Source: JAYVJH01 sp043777595 (lineage in GTDB: Bacteria > Bacteroidota > Bacteroidia > Cytophagales > Spirosomataceae). Taken from it: DNA of 64,000 nucleotides. Of this stretch, positions 1 through 6,690 are shown piece after piece. The translations under genes and the position numbers were made by a program. The notes under the pieces were generated by a model. That model had not been told where the DNA came from. It did not search any database and saw only the letters and a list, made by a program, of their open reading frames with translations. The DNA is taken from NCBI GenBank assembly GCA_043777595.1, contig JAYWHT010000077.1, forward strand, positions 1-64,000, written 5' to 3'. Numbering within the stretch: position 1 is the stretch's first letter; each line of letters begins with the position of its first letter.

Positions 1-14
1 TTACTATCTGGTTC

Positions 15-62
15 ATGGTTATCTCTATTTTGGTTTTGCAACCTTGAGATAACCATTTTTAC
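15..62 (+). terminator. Terminator-like inverted repeat at the window edge
   Basis: An 11-base perfect inverted repeat (arms 15-25 and 46-56, ATGGTTATCTC and its complement) encloses 20 bases. It is followed by T-rich sequence from 57. It may end a plus-strand gene lying left of the window. It could instead be an operator: an ATG on the minus strand at 14-16 sits at the arm edge and could start a divergent gene running out of the window, of which only five codons are visible. The rest of 63-140 is AT-rich leader for tssD with no clear promoter. Confidence 0.35.
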
Positions 63-140
63 CCTTTTTTCAAAATAATTCTACTAGCACAATCCGTAAA
101 TATAATCAATTTTTTCAAAACAATTTAAACACTTACAACT

Positions 141-563
141 ATGCCAGCATCATCATTTGACGCTTATTTGACATGGACAGGCGGCGGCGCACCAGCCGGC
201 GACGGCCTTCCCATTATTTCATGCAGCTATTCTTTGTCGCAGTCTATCGACGACAAAGGCCGTGTATCGTCCAAGGTTTATGGCGGTACGATATTTGTGC
301 AGGTGGACTCCTCAGACGAAGCCCACGCCAAAGAACTCTGGGAATGGATGATTGATGCTGACGGTAAAAAACCAACGGCCAAAATCGTCTTTAAGAACAT
401 TGACAGTGGCCAAAACCAAAAACAACTCGAAATGACCGATGTTTACTGTGTGCAGTACAGCGAAAGTTTTACCGAAAGCGGCTCATCGTCTATGACAACC
501 AGCCTCACGCTCTCGGCAAGAGAGATTAAACTACACGGCAAAGGACATACAAATAGGTGGTAA
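141..563 (+). CDS. tssD: Type VI secretion system (T6SS-iii) tube protein TssD
   Basis: A 140-residue protein matching the Hcp-like TssD family of the Bacteroidota T6SS (subtype iii). Its members stack as hexameric rings to form the inner tube expelled by the contractile sheath. Visible hallmarks are an N-terminal MPASSFDAYL start with no signal peptide, a central GGTIFVQV strand, the ELWEWMID helix and a C-terminal SLTLSAREIKLHG strand. Length is normal for the family. No sheath, baseplate or ClpV gene is in the window, so this may be a detached tssD copy of the kind that travels with a cargo gene. The next gene begins 4 bases after its stop. Confidence 0.85.
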   Translation: MPASSFDAYLTWTGGGAPAGDGLPIISCSYSLSQSIDDKGRVSSKVYGGTIFVQVDSSDEAHAKELWEWMIDADGKKPTAKIVFKNIDSGQNQKQLEMTDVYCVQYSESFTESGSSSMTTSLTLSAREIKLHGKGHTNRW

Positions 564-567
564 GGCT

Positions 568-1536
568 ATGGAAAAAGTTTTAGAAATAACACACGAAGGG
601 ACATACTTTGACCATACACCACTGATAGCAGCTCGGTTTGGGGGCTTCGTTAAAAGCGGAGTAGTTGGGGGGCGGTCTCTTTATTTTGAACAGATTGGTT
701 GGCTTGACAAATACTTTAAGCTAAAAGTAGTTGGTCTTCAATATGTGAGGGTCGTTATCAACTCGTGTGGGCAAGATAAAATTGTGGTGGAAGAGCGAAT
801 CATGCAAATTCGGTCTATTATTTGCCCTTTTCTAAGTAAAGATTCAGACCTAAGTAGCAACGCAAATATATCGACTTCATCTGAAGATATGGTAGAAATT
901 TATGCAACAATGATTGGCGAGCATAACTTCAAACCAGTTGAAAAATATGTACCATTAGAGCCGGGGTCTTTTCAAAAAAAAATGCTCAACTGGTCTATTG
1001 ATGACCTTAATCTCAATGGAGAGTCGTATGGTGTTGGTCCGATAAGTGCCGAAAGCGCAAAAGGAACAATAAAAATCCGCTCTTTGTTTGACGAGGGGGT
1101 TTTTGATGGAAAAATGCAGTATCAAGGGCTATCAGTTGGCGAATCGATAGACATAAACATGGGGGTAATATCCAGAGCATTGAAAAAAATAAAAGATGCA
1201 GTTGGTTATGAAACAACTTTGCAAAATACTGCTCTACCAAGCGCAACAACAGGGTTGGCATTTCCAACTATTTTATCTAAAAACTTAGATAGAAATAGCT
1301 TTACAGGGGCATTTGTCGTAATTGGTATATCGGTGAGCGTCCTTGCTGGGCAGCAAGCAAATTATTTTATGATGTTTGGTTTTAAAAGTCGGCAAGAAAT
1401 ATTAACGTCATCTACAGCTACCCTAATTGTCAAGTGCAGAGGTTGTGCCATTATCAACTCAATAGGATTAAATATCACAAACGCAGCTTCTGCAGGACTT
1501 CAAGGTAGTGTTTTTGTTGGAGAAATCTGGAATTAA
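568..1536 (+). CDS. Unknown protein translationally linked to tssD; candidate T6SS cargo
   Basis: I do not recognise this 322-residue protein. It starts 4 bases after the tssD stop, so the two are very likely co-transcribed. It has no signal peptide. Hydrophobic stretches near residues 245-265 (AFVVIGISVSVLAG) and 280-320, rich in Ala, Ser, Gly and Asn, could be membrane-active or beta-structured. Cysteines occur at 68, 86 and near 294-298 (KCRGCAI). Base composition is more AT-rich than tssD. Position suggests an effector or adaptor loaded on the TssD tube. No immunity gene follows on the same strand, which weakens the effector idea unless the protein is structural. Function is inferred from context only. 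Confidence 0.6.
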   Translation: MEKVLEITHEGTYFDHTPLIAARFGGFVKSGVVGGRSLYFEQIGWLDKYFKLKVVGLQYVRVVINSCGQDKIVVEERIMQIRSIICPFLSKDSDLSSNANISTSSEDMVEIYATMIGEHNFKPVEKYVPLEPGSFQKKMLNWSIDDLNLNGESYGVGPISAESAKGTIKIRSLFDEGVFDGKMQYQGLSVGESIDINMGVISRALKKIKDAVGYETTLQNTALPSATTGLAFPTILSKNLDRNSFTGAFVVIGISVSVLAGQQANYFMMFGFKSRQEILTSSTATLIVKCRGCAIINSIGLNITNAASAGLQGSVFVGEIWN

Positions 1537-1571
1537 AAAAATAGATTTTTAAAATTTGTTTTCACTCCCGT

Positions 1572-1692
1572 TAATCGGCATTTGCAATGCCGATTATAGC
1601 GCACGAGATTTATAATCTGCTCCGTGGCCTGTGTCTCTACAGCACACTACTCTGGTCTGACTATGCGCCCCAGTGAAGACACAGACCACGGA
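1572..1692. repeat. REP-like cluster of intergenic hairpins
   Basis: Three palindromes lie between convergent genes. The first is an 11-base perfect stem at 72-82/86-96 of this kilobase (1572-1596, core AATCGGCATT with loop TGC). The second is a short AGATT/AATCT stem near 1606-1618. The third has 16-base arms at 1621-1636 and 1677-1692 with one mismatch. The first two resemble, from memory, palindromic units dispersed in Bacteroidota chromosomes. They could act as bidirectional terminators for the 322-residue gene and the minus-strand gene that ends at 1720. Confidence 0.45.
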
Positions 1693-1719
1693 ATAGTATA
1701 TCAAACAACTGTCGATGCT

Positions 1720-2343
1720 TTACGATGCTTGACTGTAAACGAGGTTGTGAGTAACTACTTCGTTGAGCATACCCAAAAGACGGGGTAAGTCCGACGGAAT
1801 GAGGTAATAGCTATTGGTGTCGATGGTAAGTATTTTGTTTTCAAGTTTCAAAAAAAGCCATTCCGTACCTGTCGAAACACAGCCGTAGATGACTGAGATG
1901 GAGTTATGCGCTTTTTCGTTGAAAATCTGTGCTGCTATCATTTCAGAAGCTACCTGCGGAATGCCCTCTACCGTCGTTCTATTTTTTGCTTCAACCAAAC
2001 AAAAAATGGGCGACTTGATTTCGAGGCTATCTATGGCGGCAGACAAAATATAATCGCAAATACCAACGAGCGATTGCTCTTTATCGACATCAAAAGTATA
2101 GCCCGAGAAGATACTAAAATGGCGATTGCGGCGGCGGATTTCTTTTAGAACAGGTACTATCAAAAATTCTGATTTGGCTTTTTCTGAGTTGAGTAAGGGC
2201 ATTTCTTGGGCATCGGCCAAGTCTATTTTTAAATGTTCACTGGGCTCAATAAGAGGGGTTGTCGTAAAAATTTTAGCGAATGTTTGCCGAATACCAAATT
2301 GATTTTCGAGCTGGGCAATATGTATAAAATCGCTGTATGCCAT
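1720..2343 (-). CDS. PD-(D/E)XK nuclease-like protein
   Basis: A 207-residue cytoplasmic protein with the signature of the PD-(D/E)XK fold: Asp97 in VGICDYIL, then Glu118-x-Lys120 in FCLVEAKN, then Gln130 in GIPQVASEM. This order (D, ExK, Q) is the usual metal-binding core of restriction-endonuclease-like proteins. The N-terminal 60 residues carry no recognised domain. Many Bacteroidota proteins of this length and layout are annotated only as hypothetical, so the cleavage activity is inferred from motifs. No methyltransferase or partner gene is adjacent. It ends in the REP-like cluster and is separated from the next gene by a 349-base gap. Confidence 0.55.
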   Translation of the reverse strand: MAYSDFIHIAQLENQFGIRQTFAKIFTTTPLIEPSEHLKIDLADAQEMPLLNSEKAKSEFLIVPVLKEIRRRNRHFSIFSGYTFDVDKEQSLVGICDYILSAAIDSLEIKSPIFCLVEAKNRTTVEGIPQVASEMIAAQIFNEKAHNSISVIYGCVSTGTEWLFLKLENKILTIDTNSYYLIPSDLPRLLGMLNEVVTHNLVYSQAS

Positions 2344-2692
2344 AATCGTAACATTTAATTTTTTTTACAAATATAACCCTTTTTTCAAAACAATATAAAC
2401 CAACATGGCGGCGTAAAAGTGGTCCTATATTTATCAAGGCTGTGTTGCAAGTAAAAACACTAACAAAGGCGAAAATTTTTAGCACCCGACACCAATCGCA
2501 GTTGGTCGCCTCTGGCAGAAAGTAACCAATAGCCACAGCAAACAGATTGATATTGCCGCCTAAAACAAAAATATCGCACTAAATTCTCGCAAAAATTTCT
2601 TGCTTTCTTTGGATTTCTGAACAATACAAAGCAATTTCGTTTTTGGGTAGCGGCTTTTTGGGCTGTTATATTATTTGGGTATATAATCTTGA
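2344..2692. other. Non-coding gap between divergent genes
   Basis: This 349-base stretch separates two divergently transcribed genes and should hold both promoters. It contains CCCTTTTTTCAAAACAAT near 2377-2394, which resembles sequence just upstream of tssD (67-125). A T/G-rich block at 2640-2690 is a plausible plus-strand promoter region but lacks an exact TAnnTTTG box. I see no convincing small gene or RNA. Confidence 0.4.
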
Positions 2693-3427
2693 TTGATGAA
2701 ACGACTTGTATGTATTTTAATTGGGGTTTTTATTGTCTATGCTGCTCATACACAAAGCTACGATCACACAACGCTCTGGACGAGGTTACAAGTAAATAAA
2801 CTAACAACCAACAAGCGTACAGAACTCATGGCTGGCCTGCACTGGCGACGGCAGAGTAATTATCATAACAATCAATATAATTTTTTGGATAGCCCACTGC
2901 TGTACGGAGGGCAGCTTCAAGTAAGCCGTTGGAACGCCAAACAAAGCCTGGTGTTTCATTTGGCACAGGTTACTTGTTTTTGGTCTAACCAGCTATTAGG
3001 TAAAGACGCTGATTTTGATGTGCCACTCAACCGAGAATGGCGGTTTGCTTTTGGTCCCGAATGGGTACAGCGACCAAACAAAAAATGGATATTTAGAGAA
3101 CGCCTATTGCAAGAGTTTAGATTTTTTCGGTCAAACAACGACCATGTCGTTGGCCGAATCAGGGGGCGGGTCCAAACCATTGGCAAAATAAACACAAAAG
3201 TCAATTTTATTGGCGTTGCGGAGGTTGTTTTTCACGACCCACCCCAACTGACTGGCTTCAAAAACTTTCGCTACCATCAATTATGGCTGGGCGCAGGATT
3301 GGTCTGGAAGCTCAACAATCACCTTAACCTTGAAACAAGCTATACCTTTATCAATGCCCGTCGCAACTCAATTGTAGAACATGACAACCAGAATATACTA
3401 AACATACTGCTATTTTTGAGACTCTAA
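2693..3427 (+). CDS. DUF2490 family outer-membrane beta-barrel protein
   Basis: A 244-residue exported protein. An N-terminal signal peptide (MMKRLVCILIGVFIVYAAHT, cleavage near residue 20) is followed by a beta-rich body with alternating hydrophobic residues. It ends with the aromatic/hydrophobic pattern ILNILLFLRL typical of outer-membrane barrels. The LWTRLQVN start and RLLQEFRFF centre fit the DUF2490 family, whose function is unknown. It ends 14 bases before holA and may be co-transcribed with it, although no functional link is evident. Confidence 0.7.
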   Translation: MMKRLVCILIGVFIVYAAHTQSYDHTTLWTRLQVNKLTTNKRTELMAGLHWRRQSNYHNNQYNFLDSPLLYGGQLQVSRWNAKQSLVFHLAQVTCFWSNQLLGKDADFDVPLNREWRFAFGPEWVQRPNKKWIFRERLLQEFRFFRSNNDHVVGRIRGRVQTIGKINTKVNFIGVAEVVFHDPPQLTGFKNFRYHQLWLGAGLVWKLNNHLNLETSYTFINARRNSIVEHDNQNILNILLFLRL

Positions 3428-3441
3428 AACCAAACTCCCCA

Positions 3442-4458
3442 ATGACCCAAACACCCGAACAGGCACTCAAAGACATCAAGCAAAAAAAGATTCAGCCATT
3501 GTATTTTATTCATGGCGAAGAATCCTATTACATCGAAAAATTAGCCAACGAGCTGGAGCGTGTCGTAGTGCCTGAGGCCGAAAAAAGCTTTAATCAATTT
3601 ATGCTTTTTGGCAAAGACATTGAAGTTGGTACTATACTGAACTCTGCCCGGCGGTTTCCGTTTATGGCCGAGCGGCAGTTGGTACTTGTCAAAGAAGCGC
3701 AACAAATAGTAGGACTCGACAACAAAGAAAAAAATGCCATGCTCGAAGCCTTCGCCCTCAAACCGCTTGCTTCAACGGTGCTTGTGATATGCCACCAGGG
3801 TAATTTTGATGCCAGAAAGTCTATCTTAAAGTCGTTTGAAAAAGGCGGGGTTGTCGTTCAGTGCAAAAAACTCTACGACAACAAAATTCCTGACTGGATA
3901 GCAGACTATGTCCGAACGCAAGGCATCAAAGTGAGCCCGAAGGCTATCCAAATGTTGGCCGAAAACATTGGCAACGACCTCAAACGAATAACGAGCGAAA
4001 TAGACAAAATACTAATAAACCTCAAAGCAGGCGAAGAGATATCGGCAGCAATAGTAGAAAAATTTGTTGGAATCAGTAAAGAATATAATGTTTTTGAACT
4101 ACAAAAAGCCTTTACCCAAAGAAATATCTTGAAAGCAAATGTAATAGCTAATTACTTGGCTACCAATGCAAAAGAAAACCCAGTACAACAAATTTTAGTA
4201 ACTTTGTATGGCTTTTTTAGTAAAATACTCATCGTACACGGCACGCCCGACAAGTCGGAGTCTAACTTGGCATCGGTGTTGGGGGTCAATCCTTTTTTTG
4301 TCAAAGACTACATGGCTACTGCTCGCAATTTTAGCGTCGTTCAGTTGGCGCAAGCCATCAAAGCCCTACGCCATGCCGACAACTGCTCGAAAGGCATAGA
4401 AGGTAGCAATAACGAAACGGCTATCTTGAAAGAACTCGTTTTTAATGTACTACACTAA
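3442..4458 (+). CDS. holA: DNA polymerase III subunit delta
   Basis: A 338-residue protein of the clamp-loader delta family. Delta opens the beta sliding clamp and, with delta-prime and tau/gamma, loads it at primed DNA. The N-terminal YFIHGEESYYIEKL block is the degenerate nucleotide-binding region (no working Walker A). RRFPFMAERQLVLVKEA and the IPDWIADYV-to-NIGNDLKRI stretch are characteristic, followed by the helical collar domain to the C-terminus (EGSNNETAILKELVF). Length is normal. A repeated intergenic element begins six bases after the stop. Confidence 0.93.
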   Translation: MTQTPEQALKDIKQKKIQPLYFIHGEESYYIEKLANELERVVVPEAEKSFNQFMLFGKDIEVGTILNSARRFPFMAERQLVLVKEAQQIVGLDNKEKNAMLEAFALKPLASTVLVICHQGNFDARKSILKSFEKGGVVVQCKKLYDNKIPDWIADYVRTQGIKVSPKAIQMLAENIGNDLKRITSEIDKILINLKAGEEISAAIVEKFVGISKEYNVFELQKAFTQRNILKANVIANYLATNAKENPVQQILVTLYGFFSKILIVHGTPDKSESNLASVLGVNPFFVKDYMATARNFSVVQLAQAIKALRHADNCSKGIEGSNNETAILKELVFNVLH

Positions 4459-4463
4459 GCCAA

Positions 4464-4605
4464 AGTAGTGAATAGTAAAAAACGAATAACGTAGAATATT
4501 GTAATTAGGTCATTGAACCTTGAATTTAAAAGTGCTTTTAAAATTCGGCTAAATTATCAAGAATCAGGTATTTATTCAATCATTCATAATTCTACATTAG
4601 TATTT
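4464..4605 (+). repeat. Intergenic repeat, copy A (inverted relative to copy B)
   Basis: About 142 bases of AT-rich sequence related in reverse-complement orientation to 12934-13055. Both ends match: CGAATAACG with flanking GTAGTGAA at the left, and a 31-base block at the right (about 4571-4601, including ATTCTACATTA) that agrees in roughly 29 of 31 positions. Short matches continue through the centre. It has no open reading frame and looks like a small non-autonomous mobile or REP-type element. Confidence 0.6.
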
Positions 4606-4688
4606 ATTAAGCCAAATATGGGTATATTTTTATCACAAATACCACAATAAAATTAAAATAGTGGTAAATTTGGATTCAAAACAAAACC

Positions 4689-6266
4689 ATGACTACTGGA
4701 ATGAAATCTTTTGTGCCAGCCAGCATATTCCTACTGTTATCCTTTGGTATATCTGCCCAAATTCGTACCGAAGTCAATAAAATACTTTATAGTACTCTTT
4801 CGAGCTATACTTTTGTTATCACGTCTTTGCCTACCAATACACCACACGATGCGTCTATATATTTGGCTGGTAATTTTAATAATTGGAATACTGATAATCG
4901 AAACTTTAAATTTCAAAAACAACACAATGGGCAATACCAAGTGGTGGTTTTGAGTAGTTTACCAATCGTCGAATATAAAATAACACGAGGCAACTGGGCA
5001 TCGGTCGAAGGGCGAAAAAATGGCAAAGCCCGTGCCAATCGGTTCGTCAATCGGTCGAACAAAAATAAAGACCATATCGTAAAGATTGAGGTAGAAAACT
5101 GGGAAGATTTGGCTGGAAATATGCTGTCGATTTATGACTTTTTGGTAATATTATCAGCTTTTCAGGGCTTTTTGCTCATTGTTGCCATCAGTACTATCCA
5201 AGACTACAACCAAGCCGCCAACCGATTGCTGGTTATTGCCATTGGCATTACGTCCATGGCACTGTTGGTGCGTGTGGCGAGTGTATATAGAGATATTTTT
5301 CAGTTATATCCCAAACTGATTTTGATACCCGATTTTATAATATTCTTGTTTGCCCCTACTTTTTATCTGTATATTCAAAAACTACTGACATCGGTACGCT
5401 CTGCTCGTTGGTACTACCATTACATTCCAGCATTACTCCATTTGTTTGTGTATTTGCCTTTGTTTTTTATGGAGCGTGAGGCTTTTATGAATAGCATTGT
5501 GGACAGAAGCTGGGTATGGCTCTTTGCCTCTTTGGGTGGGATTTCATTTTTTTCAAACCTGTATTACTGGTACATCTGCCGCAAAGTACTACACACCTAC
5601 AAAGTCAATTATACAACAAGCCACTCTTACGAACAAAATTTACAATACCTCAACACGGCCATGGTTATCATCACGACTTGCCTGTGCTTATGGTTTTTTG
5701 CTTGTACGATGATGGCCGCACAGTGGTTTTTTGGATTCGATACGCTCAACATTGCCGAAAAAAGTACCGATGCTATATGGCTGGCTTTGTCGGTTACGCC
5801 TTATTTTTTAGGGTATTTTGCCATTCATCAACCAGAGATTTTCAAAATAGCCGAACGTATTTCATTTTTGGGGGAAGTCAAAGTAATACCAACCAAACCC
5901 AAAACCTCAGACCACCAAGACGAAAACATACTGCTACTCAAACCAAAGGTAGAGGCATACATGAAAAACCAAAAACCTTACATTAACCCCAAACTTACAC
6001 TCAACGATTTGGCCGAAAAGCTCAAGATACACCCCAACACACTTTCAAAAGTAATTAATGATGGTTTTGAGAAAAACTTTTTTGACCTCATCAACTCTTA
6101 TCGTGTCGAGGAGTTTAAGAAAAGAATGTCAGTCCCTCAATTTAAGACCTATACACTGTTGGCGATTGCTTTTGAGGTAGGCTTCAATTCTAAGACTGCG
6201 TTCAATCGGTCGTTCAAAAAATTAACCAATCAAACCCCCAAAGAATATTACCAGCTTCTGGAATAA
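4689..6266 (+). CDS. Membrane-embedded AraC-family regulator with exported glycogen-binding domain
   Basis: A 525-residue one-component regulator. Residues 1-23 form a signal peptide. Residues about 45-135 match the AMPK-type glycogen-binding (CBM48/E-set) fold (YLAGNFNNWN, then YKITRGNW and GKARANRF). About seven membrane helices follow between residues 150 and 395. The C-terminus (about 425-525) is an AraC/XylS double helix-turn-helix (LTLNDLAEKLKIHPNTLSKV, then AIAFEVGFNSKTAFNRSFK). The layout places the sugar-binding-like domain outside and the DNA-binding domain inside. The alpha-amylase gene is 424 bases downstream on the same strand, so control of amylase by glucan is a natural inference. 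A hairpin at 6379-6402 probably ends this transcript. Confidence 0.82.
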   Translation: MTTGMKSFVPASIFLLLSFGISAQIRTEVNKILYSTLSSYTFVITSLPTNTPHDASIYLAGNFNNWNTDNRNFKFQKQHNGQYQVVVLSSLPIVEYKITRGNWASVEGRKNGKARANRFVNRSNKNKDHIVKIEVENWEDLAGNMLSIYDFLVILSAFQGFLLIVAISTIQDYNQAANRLLVIAIGITSMALLVRVASVYRDIFQLYPKLILIPDFIIFLFAPTFYLYIQKLLTSVRSARWYYHYIPALLHLFVYLPLFFMEREAFMNSIVDRSWVWLFASLGGISFFSNLYYWYICRKVLHTYKVNYTTSHSYEQNLQYLNTAMVIITTCLCLWFFACTMMAAQWFFGFDTLNIAEKSTDAIWLALSVTPYFLGYFAIHQPEIFKIAERISFLGEVKVIPTKPKTSDHQDENILLLKPKVEAYMKNQKPYINPKLTLNDLAEKLKIHPNTLSKVINDGFEKNFFDLINSYRVEEFKKRMSVPQFKTYTLLAIAFEVGFNSKTAFNRSFKKLTNQTPKEYYQLLE

Positions 6267-6378
6267 CCTACGAAAATAAAAGTACCGTTTTTATAAAATA
6301 GTAGTCTGTTGGCAAAGCCCCCTCTACATTGTCATTTGACAATAACTCTTCAATAATTAACCAAATACACATAATATC

Positions 6379-6402
6379 GTGCCACTTTATAGATTGTGGC
6401 AC
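6379..6402 (+). terminator. Probable terminator of the AraC-family gene
   Basis: A 7-base perfect stem (GTGCCAC/GTGGCAC) with a 10-base loop, followed by a T-rich tail (TTCTTTTCTGT). It lies 113 bases after the AraC stop codon. Confidence 0.5.
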
Positions 6403-6690
6403 TTCTTTTCTGTAAAAAAAGTCTGCGATGGTTACTGTTTGTTGTAATATTGCACCATGTTTTTGTATTTAACAAAGTTGCGGTTGTAAGTCCATACAGC
6501 AACAGTATTAGATATAACAAATCTTAACCTATGGATAATTGGTTTATTGTGTGTAGCCCACACCAGCTACACACAATAAAGCTATCCTTTTTTTTACTCA
6601 ACATTTTTACTGAAAACACTCGCCACCTGCAAAATACAGGCGGCTACTTTGTTTGTATTCTATTTCATTAACTATATTTTTTCTTAACCC
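6403..6690. other. Leader region of the amylase operon
   Basis: This is the larger part of a 424-base gene-free interval. It lies between one terminator and the amylase start, and contains a second strong hairpin (6543-6596). Only a ten-codon reading frame starts before that hairpin (near 6457), so the 6403-6596 segment could be a short untranslated transcript, a leader or nothing. No exact TAnnTTTG box was found, although CTACTTTG at about 6644 comes close. Confidence 0.35.
6543..6596 (+). terminator. Strong intrinsic terminator or attenuator upstream of amylase
   Basis: A perfect 14-base stem (arms 6543-6556 and 6567-6580, TTTATTGTGTGTAG and complement) with a 10-base loop, followed within seven bases by a run of ten T. 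No gene ends just before it. It therefore either ends a short RNA or sits in the amylase 5-prime leader, about 95 bases before the start codon. Confidence 0.6.

Noticed and set aside
2273..2536. Minus-strand frame of 87 codons upstream of the PD-(D/E)XK-like gene
   Set aside because: It overlaps the start of that gene and has no family resemblance; composition looks like translated intergenic sequence.
5516..5986. Long frame inside the AraC-family regulator in another frame
   Set aside because: It overlaps well-supported coding sequence, and its residues show no domain pattern.
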